Source: Pirellulaceae bacterium | GTDB taxonomy: Bacteria > Planctomycetota > Planctomycetia > Pirellulales > Pirellulaceae | NCBI GenBank assembly: GCA_020852965.1 | Contig: JADYZV010000194.1 | Span: 41,109-105,108 of the forward strand | Direction of reading: 5' to 3' | Length of the DNA: 64,000 bases | Notes under the pieces: generated by a model | The model's input: only the letters and a program-made list of their open reading frames with translations | Told to the model about the DNA's origin: nothing | Database searches by the model: none | Translations under genes and position numbers: made by a program | Shown: piece after piece, positions 35,092-45,132 of the stretch | How the letters are laid out: the number at the start of each line of letters is the position of its first letter | Position numbering within the stretch: position 1 is the stretch's first letter

Positions 35092-37154
35092 GCTTTCTAC
35101 AGCCGCTGATGCTAATCGCACTGCCATTGATTGCGCTGCCGATTATCATTCATTTGATCAATCAATGGCGCTATCAGACCAAACGCTGGGGAGCGATGAT
35201 TTTTCTGCTGGCCGCCAACCGCATGAATCGTGGCTTTGCTCGTCTGCGGCAATGGTTGATCCTGGCCATGCGCACTTTGGCACTGGCCGGTCTGATTTTT
35301 GCCATCGCTCGACCACTGTCCAGTGGACTAATTGGGATGACCGGCGGAGGCAAAGTCGACACGACCATCGTCCTGCTCGATCGCTCGCCGAGTATGCAAC
35401 AGCAGGGGATCGGCGGTGCTTCGAAGCTTGATAGCGGTCGCCGGCAGCTTGCCGACGCACTGCGCACACTCGGCTCAACGCATTGGGTAAGTATCGATTC
35501 CAATACCGCCCAAGCTGCTTCGTTCGAGACGCTCGATGGATTGATCGATTCCCCGGCGATGCAGGCTTCGAGCGCGACGGCTGATCTGCCGAGCATGTTG
35601 CAAGGGGCGCTCGACTATCTGGAAACCAACAAACCCGGGCCAACTGAAATTTGGATCTGTTCCGACTTGGCTGAAGCGGATTGGAATGCGGAAAGCGGAT
35701 CGTGGAGTGTGCTGCGCGATAGCTTCGAGCGTTTGCCGCAGTCGGTGCGCTTCCACATGCTGGCCTATCCCTCACCGTCGACGACGAACCTCACGCTTCG
35801 AGTGACCGAAGCACAGCGTGAACCGGTCAATGCGGCTGGCATCTCCGAGAACAACTTGTTGGTTTCGCTGCGACTGTCTCGCGCGAACGAGGATATAGAC
35901 TCCGACGACAAATTGACGGTGCCGGTACAGATCGAGATCGAAGGAGCTCGTAGCGAGCTGAGTGTCGAGCTCAGCGGTAGTTCGACCGAGATTCGCAATC
36001 ATCGTGTGCCGCTGACTGGTGATCTGACCAAGGGTTGGGGGCGAGTGTTGATCCCAGCGGACGAAAACAATGCGGACAACGAGTTCTATTTTGTATTCGA
36101 CGATCCGCCCGTGCGCCGTGTAGTGGTTGTCAGTGAAGACCGCGCGGCGACTCGGCCACTAGAAATTGCCGCAGCCGTTTCCGCCGACGGCACCAGCAAT
36201 GACACCGTCGAAGTGCTCGCCCCCGAGCAGCTCGATTCACTGATTCTTGATGAAACCGCATTGTTGTTGTGGCAGACCACGCTCCCTTCAGCGTCGATCG
36301 CACCAGCCGTTGAGAACTATGTCAACGGTGGCGGACAAGTCATCTTCTTTCCTCCGTCGCGTTTGTCGAGCGGTGGAGACACACCCGTGAACCAGCCTCT
36401 TTTGGCAGAACGTTTTATGGGAATCGCGTGGGATGGTTGGGTCGGACAGGACCAAAAGGTAATGGTCGAGAATTGGCGAGGTGATCAGGATCTGTTGGCA
36501 GCCACCAGCAGCGGAGCGGGCTTGCCCGTCGGCCAGTTGGAACTCAGCGGCTACGGAAGGCTATCGGGAGACGTCGAGTTGTCGAAGCTAGCCACACTCA
36601 CCGGCGGTGCACCGCTGCTGGCCCGCGTCCCGACGGCACGTGGTGGAGTCTATTTTTTCACCGCTTCACCCGACCCCCGCGCGTCGACGTTGGCCGAAAG
36701 TGGCATTGTGTTATTCGTGGCTATTCAACGCGCTATCGAACGTGGACAAACCGCGCTGGGCAATACGACCCAACGCGTGGCTGGAGAGTCTAGCGGACCG
36801 ACCGACCAGTGGCGGCAATTGGCCGGCCCCACCGATGTGCTGTCGACCGAGTTCAATTGGCAAGCGGGCATTTACCAAGACGACGACCGCTTGTTCGCCA
36901 TCAATCGTTCGGTCGCCGAAGACCAGCGGGGGCGGTTGGCAGATCAGCAAGTTGAAAGCCTGTTTGCTGGACTCCCATTTTCACGCGTCGACGAACAGGC
37001 GGGGAGTTTGTCCGGAATTGTGCGGGAGGTTTGGCGACTATTTTTGGTTGCAATGATTATCGCATTGTTGTTGGAGGCCGTGTTGTGTTTACCCAGAAGG
37101 ACTCCTTTCCGCGCCGGAGTTGTACCCTCCCGCGCGCGGAAGGGGCTTGAGTAA
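35088..37154 (+). CDS. BatA-like membrane protein with von Willebrand A domain
   Basis: The 688-residue protein starts at ATG 35088 inside the DUF58 stop codon, with GGAG upstream. Residues 1-75 form the BatA N-terminal domain: two hydrophobic segments (about 5-24 and 57-75) with HLINQWRYQTKRWGAMIFLL and RLRQWLILAMRTLALAGLIF between. A vWA domain follows; its metal-binding site DRSPSM (98-103) keeps the D-x-S-x-S pattern. The rest is a large extracytoplasmic region ending in another transmembrane helix near 665 (LFLVAMIIALLLEAVL). The family works with MoxR at the cell envelope. Confidence 0.88.
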   Translation: MSFLQPLMLIALPLIALPIIIHLINQWRYQTKRWGAMIFLLAANRMNRGFARLRQWLILAMRTLALAGLIFAIARPLSSGLIGMTGGGKVDTTIVLLDRSPSMQQQGIGGASKLDSGRRQLADALRTLGSTHWVSIDSNTAQAASFETLDGLIDSPAMQASSATADLPSMLQGALDYLETNKPGPTEIWICSDLAEADWNAESGSWSVLRDSFERLPQSVRFHMLAYPSPSTTNLTLRVTEAQREPVNAAGISENNLLVSLRLSRANEDIDSDDKLTVPVQIEIEGARSELSVELSGSSTEIRNHRVPLTGDLTKGWGRVLIPADENNADNEFYFVFDDPPVRRVVVVSEDRAATRPLEIAAAVSADGTSNDTVEVLAPEQLDSLILDETALLLWQTTLPSASIAPAVENYVNGGGQVIFFPPSRLSSGGDTPVNQPLLAERFMGIAWDGWVGQDQKVMVENWRGDQDLLAATSSGAGLPVGQLELSGYGRLSGDVELSKLATLTGGAPLLARVPTARGGVYFFTASPDPRASTLAESGIVLFVAIQRAIERGQTALGNTTQRVAGESSGPTDQWRQLAGPTDVLSTEFNWQAGIYQDDDRLFAINRSVAEDQRGRLADQQVESLFAGLPFSRVDEQAGSLSGIVREVWRLFLVAMIIALLLEAVLCLPRRTPFRAGVVPSRARKGLE

Positions 37155-37204
37155 TCCAGTTTTAACGACACGACCCACATTTTTAGATTCCTAGAACATA
37201 TCCC

Positions 37205-39400
37205 ATGTTGCAAACTAGCTTCTCATTTCAATGGACTACGATAACGCTGGCGATTTCGATCGTGACGTTGTTGATCGTCTGCGCACTGAGTGGCCTAGCT
37301 TGGCGACGGAGCGGCTTTCGGGTTTCGGTGGGGCTGCTGGAGTTGTTGCGCATTGCGATTGTGACTGTCTGTGTTTTGCTGCTCAATCAACCTGAGACGG
37401 TCGAAACCTTTAGACCGTCAGAGAAACCGACCGTGGTGGTGCTCGGCGACCAATCGCTGAGTATGGATACCCAAGATGTTGGATTGGAAGATTCGACGTC
37501 GACGCCCCTATTGACGCGGCGCCGCGCGGCCGAGCCGCTGATGGATGCAGTGACTTGGGAATCATTGAGCGATAAACTCGATATCGTGACCACTCCCTTT
37601 GCGGCCGAGGATGGCGGTTCGCACAGCAACCTATACCTAGCGCTCACGCAAGCCCGCGACCAGTATCCGAATTTGCGCGCCGTAGTGATGGCTTCCGACG
37701 GTGATTGGAACGACGGCTTGCCGCCGGTGCAGGCTGCTCAGCGATTGCGTCAGGAGCAGATACCTATTTTTAGTGTACCGCTCGGTAGTCAAACGCGTTT
37801 GCCTGACTTGGACCTACTCAGCTTCGACGTACCGACATTTGCTGTGGCGGGCAAGAATGTGCGCCTGCCATTTACGATTGAAAGCTCGCTACCGCGCGAC
37901 CACAATGCGCAAATCGAATTGCGGATTTCAGATGGCACCGTGATCAAGCATCAAGTGCGCATCGCCGCGATGGGACGCACTTCTGACGCAATACTCTGGA
38001 AGCCCGAGGCGGTCGGGAACTACACGCTGTCGCTCGATGTCCCCGCGCATCCAGAAGAACGCGTGACGGACAACAATCGCCGCGAGACACCGATTGCCGT
38101 CCGCGAAGAAAAACTGAAAGTGTTGGTTATCGAGTCGCTACCGCGCTGGGAGTACCGCTACTTGCGCAATGCGCTGTCGCGTGATCCGGGGGTCGAAGTC
38201 AGTTGCCTGTTGTTCCATCCGGGTTTGAACAAAGTCGGTGGTGGCAATCGCGATTACATCCCTGCTTTTCCTGACGCGCTCGAAGAATTGGCCCAGTACG
38301 ATGTGGTTTTCTTAGGAGATGTTGGAATTGAAGAGAGGCAGTTGACCGAGGAACAGTGTCGCTTGCTCAAGGGGCTTGTTGAGCAACAAGCCAGCGGTCT
38401 GGTATTCATGCCTGGTTTGAAAGGGTACATGATGTCGCTGGTCGGTTCGCCGCTCGATCCGCTGTTGCCGGTTGTGTTCGATGCGGCTCAGCCGACCGGC
38501 TGGGGCTCACGCACGCCGAATCACTTCGCGTTGACCGAGCTGGGACGTCGCAGCTTGCTCACCAAATTGGCAGATACCCAAGACGAGAACATGCAAGTCT
38601 GGGAAAACTTGCCAGGCTTTCAATGGCATGCACCGGTGGTGCGAGCCAAGGCGGGAACCGATGTGTTGGCCGTGCATCAGGAGTCATCCAATGAGTATGG
38701 ACGTATTCCGCTGTTGGTAACACGCACCTTCGGCACGGGAAAGGTACTTTTCATGGGGACCGATGGCGCGTGGCGATGGCGTCGCGGCGTCGAGGACTTG
38801 TATCACTATCGGTTTTGGGGACAAGTCGTGCGGTGGATGGCCTATCAAAGAAACATGGCTGAGGGAGAGCGCGTCCGGTTTTATTACTCGCCGGAGCAGC
38901 CGCAAGTGCGACAGACCGTGGCCCTGAGCGCCAATGTGATGGAAAAGAATGGCGAGCCGCTGAGCCAGGGTGAGGTTTCCGCCCGAATCGTAGCACCATC
39001 GGGTCGTACCGAGACGGTACAAATGACCAGTACTGGAGCCGAATGGGGCGGTTTCGCCGGGGTCTTCACGGCTGCCGAGCCAGGTTCGCACGCGGTCAGC
39101 ATACGCTGCCCGCAGACCGGCGCCGAACTGCAAACGACCCTCTTTGTACAAGGTGCTACGCTGGAACAGGTGGGCAAGCCCGCCAGGCCTGAAGTACTCG
39201 AAGAACTGTCGCGTGTCACGCGCGGAAAAGTTTTAGACGGCAGCGATCTTACCCAGATTGTCAAAGCCATCGCCGAAGTTCCTGAGCCGCCCGCCGAAAT
39301 CCGTCGCGTCCAACTCTGGAGCCATCCGCTGATCGCCGCTACGCTTATAATACTGCTGTCAGCATTCTGGATCGGTCGGAAAATGGTAGGATTGATTTGA
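37205..39400 (+). CDS. Membrane protein with vWA-like and class I amidotransferase-like domains
   Basis: The 731-residue protein has hydrophobic segments at about 14-32 and 45-60, a vWA-like start VVVLGDQSLSMDTQ with the D-x-S-x-S residues at 82, 84 and 86, and a C-terminal membrane helix (SHPLIAATLIILLSAFWIG). The centre carries VLVIESLPRWEYRYLRNAL and VFLGDVGIEERQLTEEQ followed by GLVFMPGLKGYM and GKVLFMGTDGAWRWRRG, the glutamine-amidotransferase-like fold often joined to such proteins in planctomycetes and Verrucomicrobia. It is likely another BatA/BatB-type envelope component. It follows the BatA-like gene by 50 bases. Confidence 0.85.
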   Translation: MLQTSFSFQWTTITLAISIVTLLIVCALSGLAWRRSGFRVSVGLLELLRIAIVTVCVLLLNQPETVETFRPSEKPTVVVLGDQSLSMDTQDVGLEDSTSTPLLTRRRAAEPLMDAVTWESLSDKLDIVTTPFAAEDGGSHSNLYLALTQARDQYPNLRAVVMASDGDWNDGLPPVQAAQRLRQEQIPIFSVPLGSQTRLPDLDLLSFDVPTFAVAGKNVRLPFTIESSLPRDHNAQIELRISDGTVIKHQVRIAAMGRTSDAILWKPEAVGNYTLSLDVPAHPEERVTDNNRRETPIAVREEKLKVLVIESLPRWEYRYLRNALSRDPGVEVSCLLFHPGLNKVGGGNRDYIPAFPDALEELAQYDVVFLGDVGIEERQLTEEQCRLLKGLVEQQASGLVFMPGLKGYMMSLVGSPLDPLLPVVFDAAQPTGWGSRTPNHFALTELGRRSLLTKLADTQDENMQVWENLPGFQWHAPVVRAKAGTDVLAVHQESSNEYGRIPLLVTRTFGTGKVLFMGTDGAWRWRRGVEDLYHYRFWGQVVRWMAYQRNMAEGERVRFYYSPEQPQVRQTVALSANVMEKNGEPLSQGEVSARIVAPSGRTETVQMTSTGAEWGGFAGVFTAAEPGSHAVSIRCPQTGAELQTTLFVQGATLEQVGKPARPEVLEELSRVTRGKVLDGSDLTQIVKAIAEVPEPPAEIRRVQLWSHPLIAATLIILLSAFWIGRKMVGLI

Positions 39401-39401
39401 G

Positions 39402-39504
39402 GTAGTGGACGAGGTTACGAGTCCCTTGCATGTAGTGGACGAGGTTACGAGTGAGTTCGTCTACTGCGATTACGCGTCAGGGACTCGTAACCACGTCCAC
39501 TACG
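39402..39504. repeat. Cluster of repeat family 2 copies
   Basis: Two direct copies of GTAGTGGACGAGGTTACGAG (from about 39403 and 39433) are followed by an inverted copy GGACTCGTAACCACGTCCAC (39481-39500), so the cluster can fold into a long hairpin. It lies inside the envelope gene run, between the amidotransferase-like and DUF4175-like genes. Confidence 0.85.
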
Positions 39505-39553
39505 GCCAACGTCCCCTACGGGCAACAATCGAAACGTACAAAGGAAATCGCAC

Positions 39554-42500
39554 ATGAGTGATTCACTGAAGCCGAGCGTAGCAACGCGGGAGCAACGATT
39601 GGTGGTTCCCGATTCGCTAAAGCGACAATTGCGAGGGTTTCGTGATCGCGTGTGGGTGACCAAGCTGGTGGAAGCGATCGTGTTGGGCGCTGTAGGGCTG
39701 CTGCTGGCATTCTTGACCGTCTATGTCTGTGATCGATGGTTCGATACTCCGCGCGCGGCTCGCATGGGGCTGTTTGTTGCCGCGCTGGCACTGTGGCTCG
39801 TCGTCCCCTGGGCCATTCATCGCTGGGTGTGGAAGAATCGACGACTCGATCAACTCGCCCGTCTGCTGCGCGTTCGCGAGCCGAACGTGGGCGATCAACT
39901 TTTGAGCGTAATTGAACTGGCAGACAACGAGTCGGAGCAAGCGCGGTCACCGGCGCTATGTGCGGCAGCGATTGCCCAAGTGGCTGAGTCGGCGAAGAGT
40001 CGCAATTTTATGGAAGCGACTCCACCCACGCGTCTGCGCGGCTTGGCTGTACTGTTGGGTGCTGCGGCGGTTGCAACTACGCTGCTCGCGACGCTCTTTC
40101 CGACCGCTACGAGCAATGCTTGGGCGCGGTTCTCGGCTCCGTGGCGCAATACACCGCGTTACACATTTACTGCATTGGAGCCGATCGCATCGCAACGCGT
40201 TGTTCCCCATGGTGAGGCAACCGAGTTCCACGTTCGATTGGCCGCTGACACGCGTTGGCATCCCGAGAGTGCCAAGCTACAGATCGACGATCTGCCAGCG
40301 ATGACGGCCGCGAATGTCGACGACCAGTACCGCTTTGAAGTCCCGCCACAAACGGCCCAAGTATCGCTCAAGCTGAGCATTGGCGACTATACACAAGTCA
40401 TTCGCGTCGAACCCAAGCTACGTCCGGAATTGATCGCAGCTTCTGCCCAAGTTCAGTTGCCGGAATATTTGGAACGCAGCGAACCTTACGAGCAAGATGT
40501 GCGCAGTGGTAATTTGAGCGTCGTGGAAGGGAGCTGGTTAAAGATCAGTGCCACCGCCTCGCGCGACTTGGCGATTGCCAAGATCAACGACCAAACCGTT
40601 CCCGTGCAGCAGGCCAATTTCGCCTCTAGCGAGGTCAAGTTAGAGGCCGAGCCGCAGCAACTGCAGATAGAGTGGGAGGACTTCGATCATTTGGCGGGCC
40701 GTGAGCCGTTTGAACTATCGCTCAAGCCTTCGGTAGACGAATTCCCATCGGTGGTCGCTCAAGACCTGCCGCGCCAAGCGGTCGTGCTCGATAGTGAACA
40801 GATCAATTTTCAAGCCCTGGCAGCCGACGACTTCGGCATTCGTCGTATTGGAATCGAATGGCGTGGGCTGGACGAGCGCTTGGTATCTGAGCCAGCCGCT
40901 GGCGAGAAGCTGCTCTCCGCTGGGGGACCGACCAGCACTTCCATGCAAGTTCCCGCCACGTTCTCGGCGGTGGCGCTGGGGATTCAACCCCAGCCGATCG
41001 AAGTGCGTCTGTGGACCGAAGACTATTTCCCAGATCGACCACGCAGCTACACTCCGCCGCACGTTCTGTTTGTATTGACCGCCGAAGAGCATGCGATTTG
41101 GATCACCAGCCAATTGAGCAAATGGCATCGTGCCGCGCTGGATGTTCGCGACAAGGAGCTACAATTGCACGCAGCAAATAAGCGCCTACGCGAGATGTCG
41201 GCGGAGGAATTGGCCGATGAAGAAATGCGCAACGAGCTACGCAAGCAGGCTTCCCTGGAAGGCGCCAACGCGCGGCGCCTGGCAGCCCTTTCTGGAGCTG
41301 GTGAAGGACTGCTGCGCCAGGCCGCTCGCAATCCGGAAATCGGTGTAGGGCATCTCGATCGCTGGGCCGAGATGCTGCAGATTCTCAATGATATCGGAGA
41401 GAATCGCATGCCCAGCGTCTCCGATCTGCTCGACAAAGCTTCGACGCAAAAGGCGCTTGCCAGGGCCGGGAGTAACAAGCCGACTCCGCCGCAGGCTGGT
41501 AAGGTGCGCTCGACTCCCAGCGGAGGAACCACCGAGCCCGAACGCGACGATGATCCGAAGAAACCGCATGAGGCGCCTCAGATGCCGTCGATTGCCGATA
41601 TGGAGTCTTCGCAACAGCCTGCCGACGATGAGCCGAGTGCTCCGGGCAAGAAGAAGAAGTACAACGGTTCGAAGTTATCACTTCCGCAGACAACCTTAGC
41701 CGGTCCGGCGCCCAAGGGAGACGAAGAGCAACCTGAGGAAGAAGAAGCGGACGATGATGAAGAAGATCCAGTTCAAATGGCCATCGAGGAACAAGCCAAT
41801 TTGTTGGCCGAGTTCGAAAAGATCGCGGACGAGCTCAACGCAATCCTAGCCAACTTGGAAGGTTCTACCCTAGTCAAGCGACTCAAGGCTGCCTCGCGCG
41901 AACAGAATCAAGTTGCCGAGAAAATCGGCACACGCATCAACGAAGTCTTTGGCTCGCGCGATAAGATGGAAGCAGAGGTTAAGACCATGCTGCAAGATTT
42001 GACTGGTGTCGAGCAGCAGAGCAGCCTGAGTATCTCGTACATCATGGACGACATGCAAGCCTATTTTGAACGCCGCCGCATGAATCAGTTCAAAGTAGTG
42101 CTGGATGACATGAAGTCCTCCAATGTGCTCGAAGCCATTCGCGATTTGGGAGATGAGATTCCCAAGGAGCAAGGCATGTCGATCGCTCAGGCAGAGTATT
42201 GGTCCGATACGCTCGACCGCTGGGGCGAGGATTTGGTCGACCCTGCCTGTAGCGGACAGTGCCCCGGTAGCAAGACATCTGACGCGCTGCCACCTTCGCT
42301 GATACTCGAAGTGCTAAAGATCCTTGAGAGCGAAGTCAACTTGCGCGAAGCCACACGTGTGGCACAGCAAGCACGCGAGGCTATCGAGGCTGAGGTTCAC
42401 AACCAAGAGGCGACGCGACTGAGTGAGGTCCAAGCCGACTTGCGCAAGCGAACCGACGAGGTGGTGACGTCGATTGAAGAGCTACCCAATGGTGAAGAGC

Positions 42501-42862
42501 GTTTCGCGAAAGAAGTCAAACTGCTCACTGCGGTTAGCTCGGTGATGAATGAGGCGACGACAATCTTGGCAGCGAGCGACACGGGTGCGCTCGCCATAGC
42601 GGCGGAGACTGAAGCGATCGAGTTGCTGCTGCAATGCAAACGCATCAATCCCAAGGGTGGCGGAGGAGGAGGGACCAGTCCCGGTGGCGGTGGCACTGGC
42701 ACGACGCAAGACTCCGCCTTGGCGCTGCTAGGCAGCGGCCTCAATCAAAACGAAAATCGCGAAGCTCGCGATGTTGCGCAAGCTACTGGCGAGACCGGTC
42801 GCGTGCTTCCCGAAGAATTTCGCGCCGGTTTGGATGAATACTTTAATCGACTCGAACAGTAG
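39554..42862 (+). CDS. DUF4175-like membrane protein with long coiled coil
   Basis: The 1102-residue protein has AAGGA in front of its ATG and membrane helices at about residues 40-60, 72-92 and 167-187. Then comes an Ig-like extracytoplasmic region (about 200-500), an acidic low-complexity segment near residue 710-740 (EEQPEEEEADDDEEDP), a coiled-coil section and a Gly/Ser-rich stretch GGGGGGTSPGGGG before the C-terminus. This layout resembles DUF4175 proteins that accompany MoxR/BatA clusters. The function is not established. Position in the run suggests that it spans the envelope as a structural or scaffold partner. Confidence 0.8.
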   Translation: MSDSLKPSVATREQRLVVPDSLKRQLRGFRDRVWVTKLVEAIVLGAVGLLLAFLTVYVCDRWFDTPRAARMGLFVAALALWLVVPWAIHRWVWKNRRLDQLARLLRVREPNVGDQLLSVIELADNESEQARSPALCAAAIAQVAESAKSRNFMEATPPTRLRGLAVLLGAAAVATTLLATLFPTATSNAWARFSAPWRNTPRYTFTALEPIASQRVVPHGEATEFHVRLAADTRWHPESAKLQIDDLPAMTAANVDDQYRFEVPPQTAQVSLKLSIGDYTQVIRVEPKLRPELIAASAQVQLPEYLERSEPYEQDVRSGNLSVVEGSWLKISATASRDLAIAKINDQTVPVQQANFASSEVKLEAEPQQLQIEWEDFDHLAGREPFELSLKPSVDEFPSVVAQDLPRQAVVLDSEQINFQALAADDFGIRRIGIEWRGLDERLVSEPAAGEKLLSAGGPTSTSMQVPATFSAVALGIQPQPIEVRLWTEDYFPDRPRSYTPPHVLFVLTAEEHAIWITSQLSKWHRAALDVRDKELQLHAANKRLREMSAEELADEEMRNELRKQASLEGANARRLAALSGAGEGLLRQAARNPEIGVGHLDRWAEMLQILNDIGENRMPSVSDLLDKASTQKALARAGSNKPTPPQAGKVRSTPSGGTTEPERDDDPKKPHEAPQMPSIADMESSQQPADDEPSAPGKKKKYNGSKLSLPQTTLAGPAPKGDEEQPEEEEADDDEEDPVQMAIEEQANLLAEFEKIADELNAILANLEGSTLVKRLKAASREQNQVAEKIGTRINEVFGSRDKMEAEVKTMLQDLTGVEQQSSLSISYIMDDMQAYFERRRMNQFKVVLDDMKSSNVLEAIRDLGDEIPKEQGMSIAQAEYWSDTLDRWGEDLVDPACSGQCPGSKTSDALPPSLILEVLKILESEVNLREATRVAQQAREAIEAEVHNQEATRLSEVQADLRKRTDEVVTSIEELPNGEERFAKEVKLLTAVSSVMNEATTILAASDTGALAIAAETEAIELLLQCKRINPKGGGGGGTSPGGGGTGTTQDSALALLGSGLNQNENREARDVAQATGETGRVLPEEFRAGLDEYFNRLEQ

Positions 42863-42870
42863 CAGTTGAG

Positions 42871-42975
42871 TTCCTAGTTCCTAGTTCCTAGTTCCTAGTT
42901 CCTAGTTCCTAGTTCCTAGTGCTTAGTGCTTGGGATGCGAACTGCAGGTAATGTGGCCCGACGCTCCGCCGTCGG
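42871..42975 (+). repeat. Seven tandem TTCCTAG units and a REP1 copy
   Basis: TTCCTAG occurs seven times in a row at 42871-42919, directly after the DUF4175-like stop codon, with a degenerate continuation (TGCTTAGTGCTT). A REP1 copy with AATGTGGC and GACGCTCCGCCGTCGG is at 42950-42975. Confidence 0.92.
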
Positions 42976-43011
42976 AACTCCCCTACTTCTATCCTCATCG
43001 GACGTGATCTC

Positions 43012-43911
43012 ATGACAAGCACTTGCGCAAGCTACCGCCGGTTGCTGGCCGTGTGCTGGTTCAGCCTGTTTGTGGCTTGGCCGCAGGTGCTACCGATTGG
43101 ATCGACTCAGGAGCAACCTTTGCAACCGCAGCAGGCGGAACAGCCGGCTGCAATCAAGGACGGAGTTGCTGCTGAGGTGATGAAAGACGCTGCCGTCGCA
43201 ATCGTTGTAGAAGATGAAGAAGTGGTCGACTTGGTAGGCATGCGAGCGAGAGCGCAAAATCCACAAATGTGGTTGCTCAACGGTTATGTCCGAGTTAATT
43301 GTGCGCTGGCGCGGCGAGCGTGCAACTTGAGCGAAGAGGAAGAGCAAAAGCTAAGTCAACTCGACAGCGCGTGGGTCGACAAACAATTGAAAGAGTCTAT
43401 CGCTTCGCCGGTCAAAGAGGTCGCCGCTGGGATCGCACGTTTTTTAGGAGGTCGTGCTGTGGCTGAAGTGATAAATATCAACGGCAACCAAGGTGACCCG
43501 CAGCAGGTTTTGATTCCCAAGGTAAAGAACAGGATTGATACTGCAATAGAAGAAGCGCTCGAACTCGATCACAAAGAGGCCTTTCAACGCGAGCGTGAGT
43601 CGCGAGATCAGTTCCGAAAGCAAGCGATGGCCTCTGTGTTGGTTTCGGTGCTGGACGAGCGTGTTTTTCTGACGCAGCAGCAGCGTGACGACCTAGAGCC
43701 TGAAGTTGAAAAATGGTTGACCAAAGATCTTTATTGGCAGTTCTATTTCCAGAACACCAATTTCGTTCCAGACATTCCCAAACGCATGTTGTCCCAAGTC
43801 CTCTCGGCCGAGCAGCTTGAAGCGCTCGAAGGTGTGCGGGCTTGGAACTATGAGGCATCGCAGATTGAAATGCAAATGATGCAAGAGGAACCCGTCATGA
43901 TTGAACGTTAG
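43012..43911 (+). CDS. Exported hypothetical protein in envelope cluster
   Basis: The 299-residue protein starts with a likely signal peptide (LLAVCWFSLFVAWPQVL at about residues 11-27) followed by a Gln/Pro/Glu-rich stretch. The remainder is predicted helical with many Glu, Lys, Arg and Gln residues, for example EEEEQKLSQLDSAWVDKQL and QRERESRDQFRKQAM. No catalytic motif is present. A repeated theme, LTQQQRDDLEPEVEKWL and LSAEQLEALEGVRAW, resembles the next gene product (LTEKQRDELIKLVEGKEL), so the two exported proteins may be distantly related. The function is unknown; context is the MoxR/BatA run. Confidence 0.7.
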   Translation: MTSTCASYRRLLAVCWFSLFVAWPQVLPIGSTQEQPLQPQQAEQPAAIKDGVAAEVMKDAAVAIVVEDEEVVDLVGMRARAQNPQMWLLNGYVRVNCALARRACNLSEEEEQKLSQLDSAWVDKQLKESIASPVKEVAAGIARFLGGRAVAEVININGNQGDPQQVLIPKVKNRIDTAIEEALELDHKEAFQRERESRDQFRKQAMASVLVSVLDERVFLTQQQRDDLEPEVEKWLTKDLYWQFYFQNTNFVPDIPKRMLSQVLSAEQLEALEGVRAWNYEASQIEMQMMQEEPVMIER

Positions 43912-44162
43912 TCGCGCTTGTAGACACAGTTGCTCGATGGTCCAGCATCGAGGTAATGAGCGGTGTTGGAATACCGTTCAAAGATGTAAGTTGCAATAAC
44001 AAGGGGCTGAAATAGGAGATTTGCAAAGAGCACTATGAGCGAATCGTCCTCTAAAAGTCTTTTTTGTGAATGTGTTGGCGGGATACACTGAACAAGTAAC
44101 GAAGAGAAGAGCCAGCTTTTCGTGTTCTTCGTGTTTTTCGTGATCAACCAACGGACTAACTC

Positions 44163-45026
44163 GTGAACAGCTACCAAGAACCGCCGTGCTACTTTTCACC
44201 AATAGGATCTGGCTTGAACAATTTCGTAATAGCTCGAAGGCGGATACGGCATTCGGCGTGGGATCTCGTGCGAGTTTCCACATTTTGGTTGTTGTTGCTG
44301 TGCGCGAGCTACATTCCATTGCCAGTCGACCTCTGCCACGCGCAGGGTCGCGATTTGCGGCAGCCCGATATTTTGGCGATGTATTTATTCAACGGCGCGG
44401 ACGAGGCCACCTTTCGAAGGCAACTCGAGAACCGAGCTCAGCTACGCGTGACACGCATTGCCGAGGCGGTTGGGCTCAATCCGGGACAACTCGAAAAACT
44501 GCAATTGGCCACTTACGGGGATCTCAGCCGATTCTATCGTGAGCTCGAGCATGTACGACGAAAGACCCAGGGGCTCAATTCTCAGAATCAGAATGACATG
44601 CAGAAGGCTTGGGAGTTTATCTCACCGGTGCAGCAACGAGTCGCCAAGGGGATCATTGGCGAGGATTCATTGACTGAACGCATTTTGCAGAGTCTGCTCG
44701 ATGATGATCAACGGGCCAAGTATGCTGAGTTCCAACGGCAGAGAGCTGCGGCGCATTTTCGCAGCATTTTGCGGATGACCGTCTCCGACTTGGAGAAGAG
44801 CCTACCGCTAACCGAGAAACAACGCGACGAACTGATTAAACTGGTAGAGGGCAAAGAGCTTGCCAAACCTGCCGTGGGGCAGCAACAGATCCAGGCCTAC
44901 TTAGGCTTTATCATGCTGGCTCGGCTAGAGGACAACGAGTTAAGCGAGTTGCTCGATCGACAGCAAGTGTTGACCTTTAGGAAATTGACTCAACAGTATG
45001 CTAATATGGTGCCCAGACGTCGATGA
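44163..45026 (+). CDS. Exported helical hypothetical protein in envelope cluster
   Basis: The 287-residue frame opens with GTG at 44163; the real start could be later because the hydrophobic signal segment begins only at about residue 37 (STFWLLLLCASYIPLPVDL, then CHAQG). The mature part is almost wholly helical with repeats of the kind LNPGQLEKLQLATYGDLSRF, LLDDDQRAKYAEFQRQRAA and LTEKQRDELIKLVEGKEL, recalling LTXXQ/Spy-like periplasmic chaperones or zinc-sensor proteins. That match is only by pattern. It precedes the cyclase-fold gene by about 106 bases. Confidence 0.62.
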   Translation: MNSYQEPPCYFSPIGSGLNNFVIARRRIRHSAWDLVRVSTFWLLLLCASYIPLPVDLCHAQGRDLRQPDILAMYLFNGADEATFRRQLENRAQLRVTRIAEAVGLNPGQLEKLQLATYGDLSRFYRELEHVRRKTQGLNSQNQNDMQKAWEFISPVQQRVAKGIIGEDSLTERILQSLLDDDQRAKYAEFQRQRAAAHFRSILRMTVSDLEKSLPLTEKQRDELIKLVEGKELAKPAVGQQQIQAYLGFIMLARLEDNELSELLDRQQVLTFRKLTQQYANMVPRRR

Positions 45027-45132
45027 GTTCGATGCAACTGATGGAGCTTCACCACGATTTGCAGTCCAAGCTAGCGTCTGAATGGCCAACACAAACATTT
45101 AAATTCTTTTACGCGATGCGATTTCCTTACAT

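Noticed and set aside
42870..42925. Possible regulatory ORF in the TTCCTAG repeats
   Set aside because: The heptamer reads a stop (TAG) in one of three frames in every unit; nothing codes.
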